Positions 52,114-60,611 of a stretch of DNA of 64,000 nucleotides are shown piece by piece. The stretch lies in contig CP099617.1 of assembly GCA_024072375.1 (NCBI GenBank), positions 1,902,001-1,966,000 on the forward strand, given 5' to 3'. Made by a program: the position numbers and the translations under genes. The stretch's first letter is position 1; each line of letters begins with the position of its first letter. The notes under the pieces are model-generated. The model had not been told where the DNA came from. It saw nothing but the letters and a program-made list of their open reading frames with translations, and did not search any database. Source of the DNA: Sphingomonadaceae bacterium OTU29LAMAA1 (GTDB lineage Bacteria > Pseudomonadota > Alphaproteobacteria > Sphingomonadales > Sphingomonadaceae).

Positions 52114-52422
52114 ATGGTAGAATCGATCGGCTCAATGCCGCTAAGTGGAAGTGGGAGCGTAGCACGCGTCGCCGCACCCGCGGCTGCGCCGTCGGTGCAA
52201 CCGGCTCTGCAGCAGGCATCGCAACAGGCGCCGGCTCCGGGCGTCAGCACGCAACTGAGTGGGCTCGCGAAATCTCTTGCCTCCTCGCCTCCGGTCGACA
52301 GCGACCGGGTGGGCGTGATCAGGAAGGCGATCGAGAATGGCTCGTTCCCGATTTTGCCGACGACGATCGCCGACCGGCTGCTCGCACTCAAGCTGAACTG
52401 GGACGGCCATGAAGCGGCGTGA
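52114..52422 (+). CDS. flgM: Anti-sigma-28 factor FlgM
   Basis: 102 residues. The N-terminal half is Ala/Pro/Gln-rich and disordered, and the C-terminal sigma-binding helices are clear (DSDRVGVIRKAIENGSFPIL, PTTIADRLLALKLNW). FlgM holds FliA until the hook is complete and is then exported. fliA is encoded 3.5 kb downstream. The end overlaps flgN by 14 bases. Confidence 0.9.
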   Translation: MVESIGSMPLSGSGSVARVAAPAAAPSVQPALQQASQQAPAPGVSTQLSGLAKSLASSPPVDSDRVGVIRKAIENGSFPILPTTIADRLLALKLNWDGHEAA

Positions 52423-52723
52423 AGCCCTGATCCGCGTAATCGACGCGTTGCATGCCGAGATTGCAGCGCTGAAGACGAACGACGTGGCCGCACTGGAACG
52501 TGCGACGCAGGACAAGCTCGCCGGGATCGAACAGGTCGCCGCGCTCGGAACCGGCCCCGCTGGCGACGAGATCCGCGAATTGGCGGACGAGGCGAACCGG
52601 CTGAACGAGACCTGCCGGATCTACGTCAACCTGATGGCGGCAAATGTTCGCCGCCGCCTGCAAATCCTGACCGGCGATGCCGGCCACGGCTTCCGCCCGA
52701 CATTGGTGTCGGCTTACGCTTGA
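52409..52723 (+). CDS. flgN: FlgN-like export chaperone
   Basis: 104 residues, almost entirely helical (REALIRVIDALHAEIAALKT, DEIRELADEANRLNETCRIY, NLMAANVRRRLQIL). Position right after flgM and the size fit FlgN, the chaperone for FlgK and FlgL. Sequence in this family is poorly conserved, so assignment leans on context. Confidence 0.78.
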   Translation: MKRREALIRVIDALHAEIAALKTNDVAALERATQDKLAGIEQVAALGTGPAGDEIRELADEANRLNETCRIYVNLMAANVRRRLQILTGDAGHGFRPTLVSAYA

Positions 52724-52795
52724 GCTGATTTATCGGCTGGCGGTCTAGTGGCCCCTCCACACCCCCGCCCCTACCCTCGCCGCCCTCACCTTCCC

Positions 52796-52897
52796 GTCAT
52801 CCCGGCGAACGCTAGGATCCAGGGATGGGCTGGATGAGCGGAAGCGAACCACCAGCAGCCGCGTGCGTCCATGGGTTCCGGCGTTCGCCGGGATGAC
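52796..52897. repeat. REP-like inverted repeat
   Basis: Perfect 17-base arms GTCATCCCGGCGAACGC (52796-52812) and GCGTTCGCCGGGATGAC (52881-52897), with imperfect pairing continuing inward (GGATCCAGGG against CCATGGGTTCC). The sequence looks like the GTCATCCCGGCGAAxGCCGGGATCC family of extragenic palindromes found widely in proteobacterial genomes. It lies between flgN and the transglycosylase promoter and could end the flgM-flgN transcript. Confidence 0.8.
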
Positions 52898-52911
52898 GAA
52901 TGACTTAGAAC

Positions 52912-52927
52912 TGGCACAGCTCTTGCT
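52912..52927 (+). promoter_or_regulatory. Sigma-54 promoter of the transglycosylase-flhA-fliA operon
   Basis: TGGCACA-GCTC-TTGCT fits the -24/-12 consensus with correct spacing; predicted start about 52938, 27 bases before the ATG at 52965. This would place fliA under sigma-54, making a class 2 to class 3 link. Confidence 0.78.
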
Positions 52928-52964
52928 TAAACATCCCTGACAACAGGGGCATGTTCTTTCCGCA

Positions 52965-53819
52965 ATGACCGTCAATCCGATTTCTGCCGGACGCATCCAA
53001 TCCGCGATCGCGCTTGCGAGCAGCAAGACGGGCGTGGATTTCGACTATCTGCTCGGCCAGGCCAAGATCGAGAGCGGCCTCAACGCCAATGCGCGTGCCG
53101 GCACCTCGTCGGCGTCGGGCCTGTACCAGTTCGTCGAACAGAGCTGGCTTGCTGTCGTCAAGAAGCACGGCGCGGAGCACGGCCTCGGCTGGGCGGCGAA
53201 CAGCATCGGCCAGACCGCGGGCGGCCGCTACACCGTCGGTGACGGCGCGACCCGCTCCGCCATTCTCAATCTGCGCAACGACCCCACCGCCGCCTCCCTG
53301 ATGGCGGCCGAACATGCGTCCGACAACAAGGACGTGTTGGAAGGCTCGCTGGGCCGTTCGGCCAACGGCACCGACCTCTATATGGCGCATTTCCTGGGGA
53401 TCGGCGGCGCGAAGAAATTCCTGTCGGCGATGCAGACCAATCCGCAGGCGACCGCCGCGTCGATGTTTCCGCAGGCTGCCGGCGCCAATCGCTCGATCTT
53501 CTACGGTTCGAACGGCCAGCCGCGCTCGCTGTCGGCGATCTACGACCGCTTCGCCACCAAGCTCGGCACCGCAGCCGACAGCGTCAGCGAGACGCGCAAC
53601 GCCAACCTCGCCTTCGCCGCGCAGGCGCTCGCGCTGGGCGACGATTCGACCGTCGTCACCGGCGGCAACCAGAGCGCCGAGGACGCGCTCGCCTGGGCGA
53701 CGCAGGCGATGAACCGCTTCGGCAACAAGGCTGCGGCCGGCGCCGACAGCCTGCTGCGCCCGTCCCCGAACAACGCGAGGCTCGCCTATATGATGCTCGC
53801 CAGCATGGGAGGCCGCTGA
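52965..53819 (+). CDS. Flagellar lytic transglycosylase (SLT family)
   Basis: 284 residues. The SLT catalytic region starts at once (VDFDYLLGQAKIESGLNANA, with the catalytic Glu in KIESG; SASGLYQFVEQSW; TDLYMAHFLGIGGAKKFL). No Sec signal is obvious, as for proteins exported or recruited by flagellar components. It probably opens the peptidoglycan for the rod, replacing the muramidase domain missing from FlgJ, like SltF in other alphaproteobacteria. One base separates it from flhA. Confidence 0.88.
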   Translation: MTVNPISAGRIQSAIALASSKTGVDFDYLLGQAKIESGLNANARAGTSSASGLYQFVEQSWLAVVKKHGAEHGLGWAANSIGQTAGGRYTVGDGATRSAILNLRNDPTAASLMAAEHASDNKDVLEGSLGRSANGTDLYMAHFLGIGGAKKFLSAMQTNPQATAASMFPQAAGANRSIFYGSNGQPRSLSAIYDRFATKLGTAADSVSETRNANLAFAAQALALGDDSTVVTGGNQSAEDALAWATQAMNRFGNKAAAGADSLLRPSPNNARLAYMMLASMGGR

Positions 53820-53820
53820 C

Positions 53821-55899
53821 GTGAACAAGCTGCTCGCCACCGGCCGCGGCGCGGCGCTGCCGCTCGCCATCCTGCTGCTCGTCGTCGTGATGGTCGTGCC
53901 GATCCCGGCGTTCCTGCTCGACATCTTCTTCGTCGCCAATATCGCGATCAGCCTTGCGGTGCTGATGGTGTCGCTCAACGCGCAGAAGCCGCTCGATTTC
54001 TCGTCTTTCCCGACCGTGCTGCTGTTCGCGACGCTGTTCCGCCTGGGCCTCAACGTCGCCTCGACCCGCATCGTGCTGGTCCATGGCCATGAGGGCGAGA
54101 GCGCGGCGGGCCACGTCATTGAGGCGTTCGGCACCTTCCTGATCGGCGGCGATTACGTCGTCGGCATCTTCGTCTTCGCGATCCTGATGATCATCAACCT
54201 GATCGTCGTCACCAAGGGCGCAGGCCGCGTGTCGGAAGTGTCCGCGCGCTTCACCCTCGACGCCCTCCCCGGCAAGCAGATGGCGATCGACGCCGATCTC
54301 AACGCCGGCCTGATCACGCCGGAAGACGCCAAGAAGCGCCGCGTCGAAGTCGCGACCGAAGCCGATTTCTACGGTTCGATGGACGGTTCGTCGAAGTTCG
54401 TGAAGGGCGATGCGGTCGCCGCGATGCTGATCCTGGCCGCCAACGTCATCGGCGGGCTGATCCTCGGCCCGGTCAGCCACGGCATGACCATCGCCGCCGC
54501 GGCCAAGGCCTATATCCTGCTCGCGATCGGCGACGCGCTGGTCGCGCAGCTGCCGTCGCTGATGCTGTCGATCGCCGCCGCCGCCATCGTCACCCGCGTG
54601 TCGTCGGACAAGGATCTCGCCGGCCAGATCGGCGGCCAGTTCGGCAGCCCGCGGACCTGGACGCCGGTCGCGATCATCCTCGGTCTGCTCGGCCTGCTGC
54701 CCGGCATGCCGCACATGATCATCCTCTCCACCGCCGCGCTCGCCGGGTTCGCCGCATGGAAGCTGCGCCAGATCGAGCGTCGCCCCGTCGCCGCCACGCT
54801 GCCTGCCGTCGTCGAGGAACCCGCCGACCCGTCGAAGATCGACTGGGACGAGGTGACCGAGGGGATGCAGGTCAATTTCGACATCGGCTACGGCCTGGTG
54901 CCGCTGGTCGATCCGCGCCGCGGTGCGCCGCTGATGGGCCGGATCACCGGCGTCCGCCGGCAATTGTCGCGCGACCTCGGCTTCGTCGTGCCGCAATGCC
55001 GGGTTCGCGACGACATCAACCTTGCGCCCTACACCTATCGCATCGTCGTCAACGGCGTCGTGCTGGGCGAGGATCAGGTGTCGCCCGACGAGATGCTCGC
55101 GCTCGACACCGGTCAGGCCTATGGCGACCTGCACGGCAAGAAGGCCAAGGACCCGACCTTCGGGCTCGATGCGACCTGGATCCCCGCCGGCGATGCCGAT
55201 GCGGCGACCGGCGCGGGCTTCCTCGTCGTCGACGCCGGCACCGTGATGGCGACGCACCTCAACCATGTGCTCGGCCAGAATGCCACCGACCTGCTGGGGC
55301 CGGACGAGGTCCAGTCGCTGCTCGACGGCCTAAAGGAACGCGCGGCGCAGCTCGTCGCGTCGCTGACGCCCAATCCGCTGCCGCTCACCACCCTCACCCA
55401 GGTGCTGAAGGGCCTGCTTGCGGAGAACATTCCGTTGAAGGAATTCCGTCGCATCGCGCAGGCGATCTCGGTCGCCGCCACGCGGAGCGCCGATGCCGAG
55501 GAGATCATCGAACTGATCCGTCCGGAGCTAGGCCCGCTGATCATCCAGAAGCTGTGCGGCGTGCGCGAGCCGCTGCGGGTGATGACGCTGGAGGGACAAC
55601 TCGAAGGGCTGCTCGGCCAGGCCGCGCGCGCCGACCAGTCGCGCCGCCATGTCATCGAGCCGGACCTCGGCCGCCGCATCGTCGATGCGCTGCAACAGGC
55701 GGCGCAACCGCTGATCGCCGACGCCAAGCCCTTCGCGCTCGTCGTCCAGCCGGCGATCCGCATCGCGATCCGCAAGCTGGTGAAGACCGTCCTGCCCGAC
55801 ACGCCGGTGCTGTCGTTCTTCGAGGTGCCTGAAGAAAAGGCGGTCGAGGTCGTCGCGGTGATCGGCGGATCGCAGCAGCATCAGGCGCTGGCGGCATGA
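53821..55899 (+). CDS. flhA: Flagellar export gate protein FlhA
   Basis: 692 residues from a GTG. Eight membrane helices in the first 320 residues, including PLDFSSFPTVLLFATLFRLG and LNVASTRIVL, and the FHIPEP-type loop (RFTLDALPGKQMAIDADLNA). The cytoplasmic domain (from about 340) ends before the overlap with fliA. It forms the export gate nonamer. flhB and fliPQR are not in the window. Confidence 0.96.
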   Translation: MNKLLATGRGAALPLAILLLVVVMVVPIPAFLLDIFFVANIAISLAVLMVSLNAQKPLDFSSFPTVLLFATLFRLGLNVASTRIVLVHGHEGESAAGHVIEAFGTFLIGGDYVVGIFVFAILMIINLIVVTKGAGRVSEVSARFTLDALPGKQMAIDADLNAGLITPEDAKKRRVEVATEADFYGSMDGSSKFVKGDAVAAMLILAANVIGGLILGPVSHGMTIAAAAKAYILLAIGDALVAQLPSLMLSIAAAAIVTRVSSDKDLAGQIGGQFGSPRTWTPVAIILGLLGLLPGMPHMIILSTAALAGFAAWKLRQIERRPVAATLPAVVEEPADPSKIDWDEVTEGMQVNFDIGYGLVPLVDPRRGAPLMGRITGVRRQLSRDLGFVVPQCRVRDDINLAPYTYRIVVNGVVLGEDQVSPDEMLALDTGQAYGDLHGKKAKDPTFGLDATWIPAGDADAATGAGFLVVDAGTVMATHLNHVLGQNATDLLGPDEVQSLLDGLKERAAQLVASLTPNPLPLTTLTQVLKGLLAENIPLKEFRRIAQAISVAATRSADAEEIIELIRPELGPLIIQKLCGVREPLRVMTLEGQLEGLLGQAARADQSRRHVIEPDLGRRIVDALQQAAQPLIADAKPFALVVQPAIRIAIRKLVKTVLPDTPVLSFFEVPEEKAVEVVAVIGGSQQHQALAA

Positions 55900-56675
55900 G
55901 CGCCGAACCGATGAAGCTGGCGTTCACCGACGCCCAGCCAGCCCCGGCCGCGCTGATCCCGGTCCAGCCGCTCACCTATTCGCGCGTCTCGCGGCCCGGC
56001 GGCGATCAGGAGACGATGATCCGGCAATATCTGCCGCTCGTCCGCCGCATCGCCTGGCACGTCCATGGCTCGATGAGCACAATCGTCGATGTCGAGGATC
56101 TGGTGCAGATCGGCCTCGTCGCGCTGGTCGAGGCCGTGGGGCAAGCCGCCGAGCAAGGCGCGCAATTCCGTGCCTATCTGCAAACGCGGCTGCGTGGCGC
56201 GATGATCGATGAATTGCGGCGACAGGCGACGACGACGCGCGGCGCCATGCGGCGACGCCGGCAATATCACGCCGCCATCGCCACGGTGACGGCAAGGACC
56301 GGCCGTGCGCCGGACGAAGCGGCACTCGCGACGGAACTCGGCGTATCGGTGGAGAAATTGCGTGCGGACTATGAAACGGCGGACGCGGTGAGGTTCGAAT
56401 CGATGGACGAGGTCTATGCCGACGACCTGCCGTGGTTCGCCGACGACACACCCGACGCATTCGAACAGCTGGCGGAGAGTGACCTGCGCGACACGCTGAT
56501 CGCCGCGATCACGTCACTGCCCGAACGAGAGGCGCAGGTGATCCAACTGTATTACGTCGAGGAATTGAACCTTGAGGAGATTGGGCAGGTGCTGGGCGTC
56601 GGATCGGCGAGAGTGTGCCAGATCAAGGCCGCCGCGCATGCGAAGTTGAAAAAAGCGCTGTCGAGGAAGGTGTAG
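55896..56675 (+). CDS. fliA: Flagellar sigma factor FliA (sigma-28)
   Basis: 259 residues; ATGA overlap with flhA. Region 2 (YLPLVRRIAWHVHGSMSTIV, DVEDLVQIGLVALVEAV, AYLQTRLRGAMIDELRRQ), region 3 and region 4 (SLPEREAQVIQLYYVEELNL, GVGSARVCQIKAAAHAKLKK) are complete. It directs transcription of late flagellar genes; FlgM is its antagonist. Organised with flhA, so its own synthesis is tied to export-gate expression. Confidence 0.95.
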   Translation: MSAEPMKLAFTDAQPAPAALIPVQPLTYSRVSRPGGDQETMIRQYLPLVRRIAWHVHGSMSTIVDVEDLVQIGLVALVEAVGQAAEQGAQFRAYLQTRLRGAMIDELRRQATTTRGAMRRRRQYHAAIATVTARTGRAPDEAALATELGVSVEKLRADYETADAVRFESMDEVYADDLPWFADDTPDAFEQLAESDLRDTLIAAITSLPEREAQVIQLYYVEELNLEEIGQVLGVGSARVCQIKAAAHAKLKKALSRKV

Positions 56676-56679
56676 CCAA

Positions 56680-56705
56680 AGTCCTCCCCCGCAAGGGGGA
56701 GGACT
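56680..56705. terminator. Strong hairpin terminator between fliA and msrA
   Basis: AGTCCTCCCCC-GCAA-GGGGGAGGACT, an 11-base perfect stem with a four-base loop, five bases after the fliA stop. It serves either convergent transcript. Such CTCCCCC-GCAA-GGGGGAG palindromes recur in sphingomonad genomes. Confidence 0.7.
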
Positions 56706-56714
56706 ATATCAGAC

Positions 56715-57257
56715 CTATGCCACCACGGCCTTCGACCGTGCGGCGAAGCTTTTGCGCAGCTTTTGCAACTTGGGCGGGATCACCGCCATGCAATACGGGT
56801 TCGAGCGGCCCGAAGTTTCCCAATAATCCTGGTGGTAATCCTCGGCCGGATACCATTCCGTCATCGGCTCGACAGTCGTTACGATCGGCTTGGCGGACTC
56901 CGCCTGCGCGCGATCGATCGCGGTGCGCATCTCGGCCTCCTGCGCATCGTCCGCCGGGAACACCGCCGAGCGATATTGTGTGCCGACGTCGTTGCCCTGC
57001 CGGTTGAGCTGCGTCGGATCGTGCGTCGCGAAGAAGATGTCGAGCAGGTCGCCCAGCTGCAGCTGTTCGGGATCAAAGCCGATGCGGATCGCCTCGGCAT
57101 GGCCGGTGTCGCCACCACATACCTGCTTGTACGTCGGGTTAGGCACCGAACCGCCGATGTAGCCGCTCTCGACGCTCTCGACGCCGATCACATCCTTGAA
57201 TACCGCCTCGGTACACCAGAAGCAGCCGCCGGCCACCGTCACATAATCCGTCATCAC
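56715..57257 (-). CDS. msrA: Peptide methionine sulfoxide reductase MsrA
   Basis: 180 residues (second ATG also possible). The catalytic motif [20 protein letters not shown] is near the N-terminus; [20 protein letters not shown] follows, then [34 protein letters not shown] and YRSAVF. It reduces methionine-S-sulfoxide in proteins. Standalone gene, cytoplasmic. Confidence 0.96.
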   Translation of the reverse strand: MMTDYVTVAGGCFWCTEAVFKDVIGVESVESGYIGGSVPNPTYKQVCGGDTGHAEAIRIGFDPEQLQLGDLLDIFFATHDPTQLNRQGNDVGTQYRSAVFPADDAQEAEMRTAIDRAQAESAKPIVTTVEPMTEWYPAEDYHQDYWETSGRSNPYCMAVIPPKLQKLRKSFAARSKAVVA

Positions 57258-57319
57258 GCGTCTCCTTTGCTCCCCATGTAGGAACGGGCTAGAGCGCGCA
57301 AAAGGCGGGAGCAGATCAA

Positions 57320-58318
57320 GTGACGTTGAACGGCAAGGTAATGGTGACCGGCGGCGCCGGCTACATCGGCAGCCACGCGGTGCTCGCGCTGCTCGATGCG
57401 GGCCATGACGTGGTCGTGGTCGACAATCTCGTCACCGGCTTCGACTGGGCGGTCGATTCCCGCGCGACGCTGGTGCAGGCGAATATCGAGGACGATGCGG
57501 CGGTGCGTGGCGCCATCCGCGACCATAATGTGCGGGCGATCATGCATTTCGCCGGATCGGTGGTGGTGCCGGAATCGGTCAGCGATCCGCTCAAATATTA
57601 CCGCAACAACACCGCGGCGACGCGTGCGCTGCTCGAAAGCGCGGTCGTCGAGGGCGTACCGCACTTCATCTTCTCGTCCACCGCCGCGACGTACGGCACG
57701 CCGGTGAAGGTGCCGGTGCAGGAAGGCGACCCGACCGTCCCGATCAATCCCTATGGCATGTCCAAGCTGATGACCGAGGCGATGCTGCGCGACGTCGCGG
57801 CGGCGCATCCGATCAACTATTGCGCGCTGCGCTATTTCAACGTCGCCGGTGCCGATCCCGAAGGCCGATCGGGTCAGTCAACAGTGGGCGCGACGCATCT
57901 GATCAAGATCGCGGTCGAGGCGGCGACCGGCAAGCGCGACGCGGTGTCGGTGTTCGGCACCGACTTCGACACTCCCGACGGCACCGGCGTGCGCGATTAC
58001 ATCCATGTCAGCGACCTTGCCGCCGCGCATGTCGCCGCACTGGAATTGCTGGCCGCCGAACCGACGCGCAGCCACACGCTCAACGCCGGCTACAATCGCG
58101 GCTGCTCGGTCAACGAAGTGCTCGATGCGGTCGATCGCGTCACCAACCTGACGATCCAGCGCCGCTACGAAGGACGTCGTGCCGGCGACCCCGCCGCATT
58201 GGTCGCAGACAATAGCGCGATCCTTGCCACCCTGCCCTGGCGTCCGCAGCGCGACGACCTCGACACGATCGTCAAGGATGCGCTTGCCTGGGAACGCAAG
58301 CTCGCCGAGCGCGGCTAG
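57320..58318 (+). CDS. galE: UDP-glucose 4-epimerase GalE
   Basis: 332 residues from a GTG with GGGAG upstream. NAD-binding [20 protein letters not shown], catalytic Ser in FSSTAATYG, Tyr-x-x-x-Lys in [11 protein letters not shown], then [12 protein letters not shown] and [18 protein letters not shown]. It interconverts UDP-glucose and UDP-galactose for polysaccharides. The stop codon TAG lies in the CTAG at the outer end of the inverted-repeat element that follows. Confidence 0.95.
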   Translation: MTLNGKVMVTGGAGYIGSHAVLALLDAGHDVVVVDNLVTGFDWAVDSRATLVQANIEDDAAVRGAIRDHNVRAIMHFAGSVVVPESVSDPLKYYRNNTAATRALLESAVVEGVPHFIFSSTAATYGTPVKVPVQEGDPTVPINPYGMSKLMTEAMLRDVAAAHPINYCALRYFNVAGADPEGRSGQSTVGATHLIKIAVEAATGKRDAVSVFGTDFDTPDGTGVRDYIHVSDLAAAHVAALELLAAEPTRSHTLNAGYNRGCSVNEVLDAVDRVTNLTIQRRYEGRRAGDPAALVADNSAILATLPWRPQRDDLDTIVKDALAWERKLAERG

Positions 58319-58506
58319 AGCGTTACCGGATCAGGTTGAACCACCGTCATCGCCCTGCGGGCGACCGCTGCGCGGCGGGGCGCTTTTGCCGTGATGCTGC
58401 GTTGTTCGTCAGTCACGATGCTCCGGCATCGCTCCCTTCTCACGCCTTGCAACACGCCAAAATCACCTCCGTGCCTGTGATCCAACCTGATCCGGTAACG
58501 CTCTAG
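58315..58506. mobile_element. MITE-like element with 24-bp perfect terminal inverted repeats
   Basis: The arms 58315-58338 and 58483-58506 are perfect reverse complements over 24 bases, each beginning CTAGAGCGTTACCGGATC; a looser match goes further inward. Total length is 192 bp. The interior has no coding potential. CTAG at both outer ends could be a target duplication. Each CTAG supplies the stop codon TAG of galE (plus) and of the PAP2 gene (minus). It may also terminate both convergent transcripts. Confidence 0.75.
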
Positions 58507-59183
58507 CGTTCGCCGCCGATCGCCTGCCGTGCGCCGGCGGTCGCGGTCCACCAGCCGAAGGCCCATAGCGTGCCGAAGCTCCACCCGGCCAGCACGTCGC
58601 TGGGCCAGTGGACGCCGAGGTACACGCGGCTGCACCCGATCGCGCCGACCAGCAGCACCGCGACCGCCAGCAGGTAGCGCCGCGCCGCGCGGCTCGGCGT
58701 CACCTGCCCCGCCAGCGTGGCGAGCGTCAGATAGATCACCGCACTCGACGTCGCATGGCCGCTGGGAAAGCTGTAGCCGCTGACGTCGACCAGATGCGGC
58801 ACCAGATCGGGGCGTGCCCGCACCACCAGCCCCTTGATCACATCGACCGCCCAGCCGCCGGTCAGGCACGCCATCGCCGTCGCCAATGCGGTCAGCCACA
58901 GCCGCTGCATCAGCAGGAAGCCGACGACGATCGTAGCGAACAGCGTCAGCACGACGCCGCCGCCGAGGGCGGTGATATCGGTCGCGACCTTGGGCAGCCA
59001 CACCGGCCCGCCCCATTGGCGCAGGCCGACGATGATCCCGCGATCGAAAGCAAACGGATACCGGCTGGTCGCGAACGCCCCGGCGAGCAGCACGGCCAGC
59101 CCCGCGGCGATCAGGGCAAGGCCGACGAGCAAGGGGGGTATGCGCCGCTTGCCGGGCACGGTCGACATATCGGGTTCGGTCAT
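58503..59183 (-). CDS. PAP2-family membrane phosphatase
   Basis: 226 residues from the ATG at 59183, which has GGGAG about six bases upstream. Six membrane segments and all three phosphatase signatures: KGLVVRARP, PSGHATSSAV and SRVYLGVHWPSDVLAGW. The family removes phosphate from lipid phosphates or undecaprenyl pyrophosphate. The stop codon is in the right arm of the inverted-repeat element. Confidence 0.92.
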   Translation of the reverse strand: MTEPDMSTVPGKRRIPPLLVGLALIAAGLAVLLAGAFATSRYPFAFDRGIIVGLRQWGGPVWLPKVATDITALGGGVVLTLFATIVVGFLLMQRLWLTALATAMACLTGGWAVDVIKGLVVRARPDLVPHLVDVSGYSFPSGHATSSAVIYLTLATLAGQVTPSRAARRYLLAVAVLLVGAIGCSRVYLGVHWPSDVLAGWSFGTLWAFGWWTATAGARQAIGGER

Positions 59184-59416
59184 CACGGCTCCCAACGCGT
59201 CGACGCCGCTCCGGTGCCGGTCGGTACGTCGTCGGCATGGGAAACGTCGATGGTGGGTCCGCCGCCTACCACACCAAGAGCTGCAACGCTCGATATCTCG
59301 CCACTCAACGTTCTTATTTCGTTATTAATGCCCCCTACGATGCCCCTGCCCTCTTCTTCTTGCATGACGAGTAAGTCCGCCGAACTTAGTGGTGCAGTTG
59401 AGCGAAAGCGCGGCAA
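59183..59416 (-). CDS. Possible small protein upstream of the PAP2 gene
   Basis: A 77-residue frame whose stop overlaps the PAP2 start as TGATG, which would allow coupling. The sequence (LLVMQEEEGRGIVGGINNEI then Gly/Val/Asp-rich) shows no domain or signal peptide, and no clear ribosome site is visible. The region is AT-richer than its neighbours and may instead be the PAP2 leader/promoter. Confidence 0.25.
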   Translation of the reverse strand: MPRFRSTAPLSSADLLVMQEEEGRGIVGGINNEIRTLSGEISSVAALGVVGGGPTIDVSHADDVPTGTGAASTRWEP

Positions 59417-59466
59417 TCATCCGCAATGAAGTGCAGTCCGCTATGTCACCGCCATGTTTTTCGCCG

Positions 59467-59673
59467 TTAGCTGAAAATGCCGATCAGCGCGCCGATGCTG
59501 ATCGCTATGACAAGGCTGAGGATCATCGGAACACCCAAGGCCCGGGATGCGCGACGTCGGTGCCAAGGCAAGGGCGTAAACTCGTCCAGTGATCGGAGGC
59601 GCTTCTGCTGCGGCATTGGCCCAGCGTGCCGCGGGAAGGTTGATTTTCCCTTGTCGCCTCGATTGGTCGCCAT
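59467..59673 (-). CDS. Small C-terminally anchored membrane protein
   Basis: 68 residues from the ATG at 59673: a basic soluble part (KRLRSLDEFTPLPWHRRRAS) followed by one membrane segment (GVPMILSLVIAISIGALIGI). This looks like a real tail-anchored small protein. The upstream part of the frame has a much less protein-like composition and overlaps the divergent gene. No ribosome site is obvious. Confidence 0.5.
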   Translation of the reverse strand: MATNRGDKGKSTFPRHAGPMPQQKRLRSLDEFTPLPWHRRRASRALGVPMILSLVIAISIGALIGIFS

Positions 59674-59773
59674 CAGCGCAGCTCGCGGCACATCGCGAGG
59701 TCCGTCCGGCACAGCCGGATTAACCTTATCCCGATCAGCATCAGCTATCGCAATCGATTGGGGACCAGTTGAT

Positions 59774-60058
59774 ATGCCGAATAGCCAGTGGACGAGAGAG
59801 AAGGACCAGGCGCTTGCGGGCATGTACGCCGCAGGCGAGTTCGTGTCGTCGATCGCCGCGCAGATGGGATGCAGTGAGCAAGCTGTCCGTAACCGAGCAT
59901 CGACGCTGGGCCTCCTCCGGCGACGGACGAAATCGCGGGGCGCGGGATCCGGGAACGCTGCCTGGATCCTTGGCAACTCACTGGCTGCCGTGATGCACAT
60001 TCCTCAGGATGGTGAATTTGACGATCTTATCCGACGTCTCTCGACGATTGATGCATAG
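59774..60058 (+). CDS. Small helix-turn-helix (SANT/GcrA-like) protein
   Basis: 94 residues. WTREKDQALAGMYAAGEFVS then SIAAQMGCSEQAVRNRASTL and GLLRR is the pattern of GcrA-type or Myb-like DNA-binding domains common in alphaproteobacterial phage and chromosomal proteins. The C-terminal part (LAAVMHIPQDGEFDDLIRRL) is unknown. Likely a DNA-binding regulator within the accessory region. Confidence 0.6.
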   Translation: MPNSQWTREKDQALAGMYAAGEFVSSIAAQMGCSEQAVRNRASTLGLLRRRTKSRGAGSGNAAWILGNSLAAVMHIPQDGEFDDLIRRLSTIDA

Positions 60059-60142
60059 CTGGCCGGGTTCCGCGAAGCAGACGCTTCGGCAGCGCATCAA
60101 GAGGTGGCGGAGGGTAATCCGGAACGGGTTCTGACCGGGGGT

Positions 60143-60343
60143 TTAGCGGTGACGACGCGCGGTCAGATATCGTGATATCCGGTCGTACCGTTCGATCTGG
60201 TTGGAATCGTCCGCGCGAATTGCCGCTTGCAGGCGGTCCGCCATCCACTGCGGCAACGATGATCCATGAATCGCTTCAAGCCTCAGGGCCTCCGCTTCTT
60301 CGTCAAGGCTCAGCCCGAATGGATCGTTGGCGGGTTTGCTCAT
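60143..60343 (-). CDS. Small hypothetical protein
   Basis: 66 residues from MSKPANDPFGL, a charged helical protein (LDEEAEALRLEAIHGSSLPQ, ADRLQAAIRADDSNQIERYD, RISRYLTARRHR). A longer frame to 60469 has no better start. No domain recognised; it lies in the accessory region. Confidence 0.45.
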   Translation of the reverse strand: MSKPANDPFGLSLDEEAEALRLEAIHGSSLPQWMADRLQAAIRADDSNQIERYDRISRYLTARRHR

Positions 60344-60380
60344 CGGCGAAGGTACGACATCAGGGCGCCGGTAGACGCAT

Positions 60381-60611
60381 GTGGCGCGCTTGTGCGGAAG
60401 ACCCAACCGGGCGTACGCTTCCCCGATAACTGAAGACGATACGACACACCGGCTGGGCGAAGCGCTCAACCACCTTCACGCCTTTGCCGCGACCTTCAAT
60501 CCTGGGGAATACGTCGACGAGGAAAGCGCGCTGACCTCGGACGATCTGAATGTGCTGCTGGAACAAGGCGAGGCGTTCCACGCGATGGCGAAGGCTGCGC
60601 CGAAACTTTGA
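60381..60611 (+). CDS. Small hypothetical protein
   Basis: 76 residues from a GTG (start uncertain). The C-terminal part is coherent and acidic (HRLGEALNHLHAFAATFNPG, EYVDEESALTSDDLNVLLEQ, EAFHAMAKAAPKL). It overlaps the next frame by TTGA, suggesting a coupled pair. Function unknown. Confidence 0.45.
   Translation: MARLCGRPNRAYASPITEDDTTHRLGEALNHLHAFAATFNPGEYVDEESALTSDDLNVLLEQGEAFHAMAKAAPKL

Noticed and set aside
53656..55266. 536-codon minus-strand frame opposite flhA
   Set aside because: Antisense shadow; repetitive Asp/His/Arg composition.
56380..56410. GGTTCGAATC-like T-loop sequence suggesting a tRNA
   Set aside because: It is inside the fliA coding sequence and no acceptor stem or anticodon arm can be drawn around it.
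39225..56675. Expectation of flagellin (fliC), fliPQR/flhB or chemotaxis genes in this locus
   Set aside because: None found; they must lie elsewhere in the genome.
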